Positions 13,001-15,258 of a stretch of 15,258 bases of DNA are shown piece by piece. The number at the start of each line of letters is the position of its first letter. Position 1 is the stretch's first letter. Origin of the DNA: Patescibacteria group bacterium (GTDB taxonomy: Bacteria > Patescibacteriota > Gracilibacteria > UM-FILTER-43-11); the NCBI GenBank assembly GCA_018814945.1, contig JAHIYT010000044.1, positions 1-15,258 of the forward strand. The letters run 5' to 3'. A program made the position numbers and the translations under genes. The notes below the pieces were generated by a model. It did no database searches. It was not told where the DNA came from and saw only the letters and a list, made by a program, of their open reading frames with translations.

Positions 13001-15018
13001 ACAAGTCGAACTTCTTCTACTGTTCCGTCGGTATTGTCATCATCGTAAGTAGCGGAAACTATTGCCGGAGCAGCTCCGTCTGTAGAATCTTGACTAGCAA
13101 AAGAAGCTAGAGTATTACCTGCTGCCTCGTCATCTACTGCACCGACTTGTTCTATTTTAAGTGCATAATCTGTTTTGTTTGCACTGATTGTTTCAGTACC
13201 ATCTGTAACGCCAATGTATATTATTTCATCGTTATTGCTGTCTGTTTCATTACCGGTAGCAGGTGTGCCCTGAGCGAATGATTCTGTTAGATTACCAGCA
13301 GTTGTATTTGCGATACCAGCTTCGAAATCGGCAGTAGCTACAGTTCCGTCATCGATGGCTTCTGAATATACAACTTTTATGAAATCAACTGTGCCATCGT
13401 TGTCGTTATCCAAAGTTGAGGAGGAAACGTAAACTGGATTAGTATCATCTATAATCGCCGGCGAAGAAGCAGATGTAAATGTTTTTGACGGTGCCTGGCT
13501 ACCATTTGCATCGGTAACCCCTGCATTTGCAGTAAAGTCTAATGTTAGGTCGCCAATAGCTGTGTAGACATTAGTACATGTGAAATCAACAAATAAAAGG
13601 GAAGTTGCGCCAGGATCTGCCGCTTCACCAGTACATGAGCCATGATCTGATACTGAGGTGGCATCAAATCCATTTGCAGCAGATGCAGTATCAGCCAGTA
13701 TTTCTGAGTAAATTGGAAATAATCTATCAACAACACCATCTGTATTTGTATCTTGCATTTGAATAATAACTACATCAGGAGCAGCACCATCGATTAAGGT
13801 TGTATTAACACTCGCGGTATTATTACCATTGCCATCGCTGATATTGTTTGAATTATTAGTGTAATCCCAACGTGGCTCCACGCCACCAGCAGTTTGCTTA
13901 CCTGTTTCATCAGCATCGGCATCAAAAGTTCCTGTGTCTACATCTGTACAAGTAATGGTTGTAGTACCTGACCCTGAACATTCACTTGCATCAAAGTCAC
14001 CGCTAAGAGTTATATCACCAGGAATGGTAGAAAAATCCCAATCTGCATCAGCCATTGTAAAAGTTGTGTTTTCAGTAAAAACAAGTTGGATTTCATCAAC
14101 CTTTTTGTCTCCATTGTCATCATTATAAGTACCAGAAACTACTACTGGAGCAGCCAAGTCTTCACAATTCTGTGCACCGAATGTAGCTACCTGATTACTG
14201 GCTGCATCCGAAATTTCTGTACCACCACCGTCGGTATAAGCAAGAGTTGGTGCGGTAGCGGTAGAAGTAGTATTGGCAGGACCATTTGTACCCAATGTAA
14301 TTGTAACTATGCTAGTTCCTGTTTCTGTTGGACCATTATAGGTACCAGTTGAAAGCACAGATCCCGTTAAGTCATTTGCAACATAAGCAAAGTCACCAAT
14401 TACTGCATCGTTTGTAGAAATATTTTCACTAAATTGCATACCTATGGTTTCTACTGCACCATCAGCATCATTATCAAGATATGCAGCACCTAATAAGACC
14501 GGAGCGGCACCATCGTTTTCTGTATCGGTAGCACCTGTATCACCTGTTGCAATAGCCTGAAGCTGAGTATTTGCTGAATCGTTATATTCAAAACCAGCAT
14601 CAGCACCCTGCTGAACGTAAATTAATTCAATTGTATCGGCAGTTGTGTCCTCTATATCTAAATCACCATCGCCAGTATCAAGATTTACAAAGATGATTAG
14701 AGGATCTGCATTGGTGGCACTACTGAAGGTAACCGTGCTTACCGTAACATCGTTTCCATCATCGGTTACAGACCAACCGGCAGTACTATGTGAATTTGCC
14801 GTATTGGTACTGTCGTTATCGATAGTAACCTGAAGGCGGTCAACCGTACCGTCAGCATCACTATCTTGAACTTCGATATCGGTTATTACATTGTCAGCCG
14901 CATAAGTGACTGGCACTGTATTTTGGTTAATTGAAGTAGCCAAGAAAAGCCCCATAACCATTGTAAAAACAAGGGATAGCGGCAACAGCTTGGTTATATT
15001 CCATTTACATTTTTTCAT
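10027..15018 (-). CDS. Giant SLH surface protein with Asp-rich Ig-like repeat array (1663 aa)
   Basis: Probable S-layer or adhesin-like protein. Residues 1-41 are a signal peptide (LLPLSLVFTMVMGLFLATSI, cleavage near TYAA). Residues 45 to about 885 hold seven modules of roughly 120 residues, each opening with a calcium-loop-like motif (DSDADGTVD at 52, DNDADGAVE at 182, DDNGDKKVD at 300, DTNTDGVVD at 423, DNDNDGTVD at 537, DNTDGTVEE at 661, DGQLDG at 791). Further beta-rich domains reach about 1245. A Gly12 run and a Ser/Thr-rich linker (about 1257-1283) form a hinge. A beta domain (1290-1455), with the TDHLSYFAF ending seen in many bacterial surface proteins, precedes three SLH domains (about 1477-1521, 1538-1584 and 1609-1656; ITRAEL, VNRAEA, ITRAEA). 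It is first in a two-gene unit. A TATAAT lies at 15130-15125, but I see no good -35 box. Confidence 0.9.
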   Translation of the reverse strand: MKKCKWNITKLLPLSLVFTMVMGLFLATSINQNTVPVTYAADNVITDIEVQDSDADGTVDRLQVTIDNDSTNTANSHSTAGWSVTDDGNDVTVSTVTFSSATNADPLIIFVNLDTGDGDLDIEDTTADTIELIYVQQGADAGFEYNDSANTQLQAIATGDTGATDTENDGAAPVLLGAAYLDNDADGAVETIGMQFSENISTNDAVIGDFAYVANDLTGSVLSTGTYNGPTETGTSIVTITLGTNGPANTTSTATAPTLAYTDGGGTEISDAASNQVATFGAQNCEDLAAPVVVSGTYNDDNGDKKVDEIQLVFTENTTFTMADADWDFSTIPGDITLSGDFDASECSGSGTTTITCTDVDTGTFDADADETGKQTAGGVEPRWDYTNNSNNISDGNGNNTASVNTTLIDGAAPDVVIIQMQDTNTDGVVDRLFPIYSEILADTASAANGFDATSVSDHGSCTGEAADPGATSLLFVDFTCTNVYTAIGDLTLDFTANAGVTDANGSQAPSKTFTSASSPAIIDDTNPVYVSSSTLDNDNDGTVDFIKVVYSEAIDDGTVATADFEAGIANTTAGNLTESFAQGTPATGNETDSNNDEIIYIGVTDGTETISANKTDYALKIEQVGAVDDEAAGNTLASFASQDSTDGAAPAIVSATYDDDNTDGTVEEVRLVFSENTTFTMDESDWGWGVLGDINAIGDFAPADCTGSGTTTITCDDATGDFSTAANRTGKQTAGGAEPRWDYTSSGNINDGTNNTPSFNVTLIDGAPPLILSRVTKDTDQVDGSAGTPDGQLDGILATFTEVMDASSADTGDFVVNTFVGGPLTETYADVTDDTTLFFGVSNAAAGNTYDVMELQITGGDGIQDLLVNSTPTEGFAVLATDGAAPFPTAANITFSLNDIFGNGSILSATDSITAIWDASLASGDGAQDVATVDVDFSAFGGGDVAMEDDGAGGNCDDTAAGDDIWCATYTLVDGTVDGNVGFSIANATDASVNVAADVADDATGPVDNEPPTITTPGSFAITSDVNTNSVADIGDTVTYTDAAEGTGDTVAWTVDITTLTDDAAATNAGSPYTVIAGALSGLSNWTETGTDDAGNTVTGSTAPDLDVYNVTASTIGSPVITLSSSYTNGDVAATISFTNTTPIPIDGKILITFPAGFTVTSVNSVNTLVNIDGTFTVGVGGQVVTLTRQSDGIIVPASTAVSFNIITVKNPVTAGATGTYTIVTKNAADSTLDEDSAVPGNTITDPAVVVTPTGGGGGGGGGGGGSSTTSTSTSNSSTSSSVANINTITGNQTYSQPVDIDDDLITVDEEADTATAQITENGTLTIRPNGGSTISLTIPANTTVTGEANWNGRIQPPLVTSVTSIIPTDGGIIEGSDDILERTEVEMTIEVGNNTPLTFSNPVTLTIPTDLPDGTVVNIYMSGDEGDTWEDMGTAVVLDGYLVFETDHLSYFAFEDSGETAVTEVVEVTYTLDGLHDVAGHWAESYINDIVNMGIASGKTSTTFAPNDYITRAELTKMAVNGFNVPSVASLDDNEFVDITSADWYTPYVLAARDGGVIEGYEGGVFSPNGNVNRAEAMKILIEAAGFTDVDSNFYTNFESKEGWWYVAFTDVPITEWFAKYIGYASTNGMVSGYDDGLFHPEWLITRAEAAKIISLILDLQ
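11218..11253 (-). repeat. GGN codon run encoding Gly12
   Basis: Twelve consecutive glycine codons with mixed third bases encode a poly-Gly hinge between the exposed beta domains and the wall-proximal part of the giant SLH protein. The mixed third positions suggest selection for glycine rather than a pure slippage tract, though length changes are possible. Confidence 0.8.
12703..14169 (-). repeat. Two diverged copies of a ~130-residue block within the giant SLH gene
   Basis: Residues about 284-418 (14169-13765) and 642-772 (13095-12703) are clear copies. Both have LVF.ENTTFTM, SGTTTITC, GKQTAGGxEPRWDYT and LIDGA.P in the same order. They are separated by two modules of a different type, pointing to duplication of a block of about three modules followed by divergence. 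Confidence 0.75.
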
Positions 15019-15156
15019 GATGTTTTATGTTAGTTTCTATTTCTTTTGAATTTTACCTTAAATAAGCTAAAAACTGAAATTTACAAACAAAAAAGAATTG
15101 ACGATAAGTTTTACTTGTTACCTTATTATATATAACATTTTTTTGTAAAAATGGAT

Positions 15157-15258
15157 CTAGACTAAAAATCTACCTACCAAATCCCACCTACTCTCAACTT
15201 GCATAAATGTGTTTGGGTGAATTCTTTGTGCTTTTCCACCCGTTTTTGCCTTGATGCA
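15157..15258 (-). CDS. Possible 3' end of a gene running off the right edge
   Basis: On the minus strand a frame is open from the window edge for 33 codons to TAG at 15159-15157, ending FMQVESRWDLVGRFLV. The composition looks protein-like and the spacing to the next gene (about 140 bases) is normal. A second frame is also open for 27 codons, so this is weak evidence. I cannot assign a family. The remaining bases, 15019-15156, hold only the A/T-rich upstream region of the giant SLH gene. Confidence 0.35.
   Translation of the reverse strand, partial: CIKAKTGGKAQRIHPNTFMQVESRWDLVGRFLV

Noticed and set aside
4392..15018. Alternative code with TGA read as glycine, as in Absconditabacteria and some Gracilibacteria
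   Set aside because: Long Gly-rich frames use only GGN and contain no in-frame TGA, so recoding is not supported.
1..15258. CRISPR array, tRNA or rRNA genes
   Set aside because: No regularly spaced direct repeats, cloverleaf pattern or rRNA-like sequence was seen on either strand by eye.
1..15258. Defence or phage cassette
   Set aside because: No nuclease, helicase, recombinase, toxin-antitoxin or phage structural motif is recognisable in any supported gene.

Overview
The window is AT-rich bacterial chromosome. It carries two housekeeping enzymes (glutamate racemase MurI and S-adenosylmethionine synthetase MetK), three large exported surface proteins, and several small proteins I cannot name. 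SLH-anchored, Ig-like and DUF4215-rich surface proteins, many small orphan proteins and start sites without Shine-Dalgarno sequences suggest a Candidate Phyla Radiation (Patescibacteria) lineage, perhaps near Peregrinibacteria. That placement is an inference and no marker gene is present. The genetic code looks standard: the long frames use GGN for glycine, have no in-frame TGA, and end in TAA or TAG. Only the small gene at the left edge ends in TGA.

Layout. 1-1440: a small Lys/Glu-rich protein (minus strand), a small secreted protein (plus) and a coiled-coil protein (minus). 1441-3165: a second secreted protein (plus) converging on a 270-residue acidic protein (minus) across a bidirectional terminator. 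3166-3470: an intergenic region with a candidate small RNA (promoter plus terminator, minus strand) and a short inverted-repeat element just before murI. 3471-4371: murI and a hairpin terminator shared with the next gene. 4392-7067: an 867-residue protein with seven DUF4215 repeats, a jelly-roll-like domain and a MopE-type metal-binding motif. 7082-8628: metK with its promoter, an SAM riboswitch and a terminator switch. 8654-8801: a structured spacer and a terminator-like hairpin. 8807-15018: a two-gene unit of SLH proteins, the 1663-residue gene first and the 402-residue gene second. The right edge may hold the tail of another minus-strand gene.

Most notable is the control region of metK. 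The conserved pieces of a SAM-I/SAM-IV-clan riboswitch are all present in order: P1, the P2 hairpin with its pseudoknot loop, GCAACC, P3, GGUGC and the pseudoknot partner. The 3' side of P2 is separated from its 5' side by an insertion of about 120 nt. P1 is followed by mutually exclusive antiterminator and terminator hairpins. A sigma70-type promoter starts transcription about 10 nt before the aptamer. This predicts that SAM turns off synthesis of the enzyme that makes SAM.

The rest of the window is mainly envelope biology. MurI supplies D-glutamate for peptidoglycan. The two SLH proteins would sit on the wall polymer and display Ig-like arrays, the larger with a calcium-loop-like motif about every 120 residues. 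The DUF4215/MopE protein and the two small secreted proteins are probably also exposed outside the membrane.
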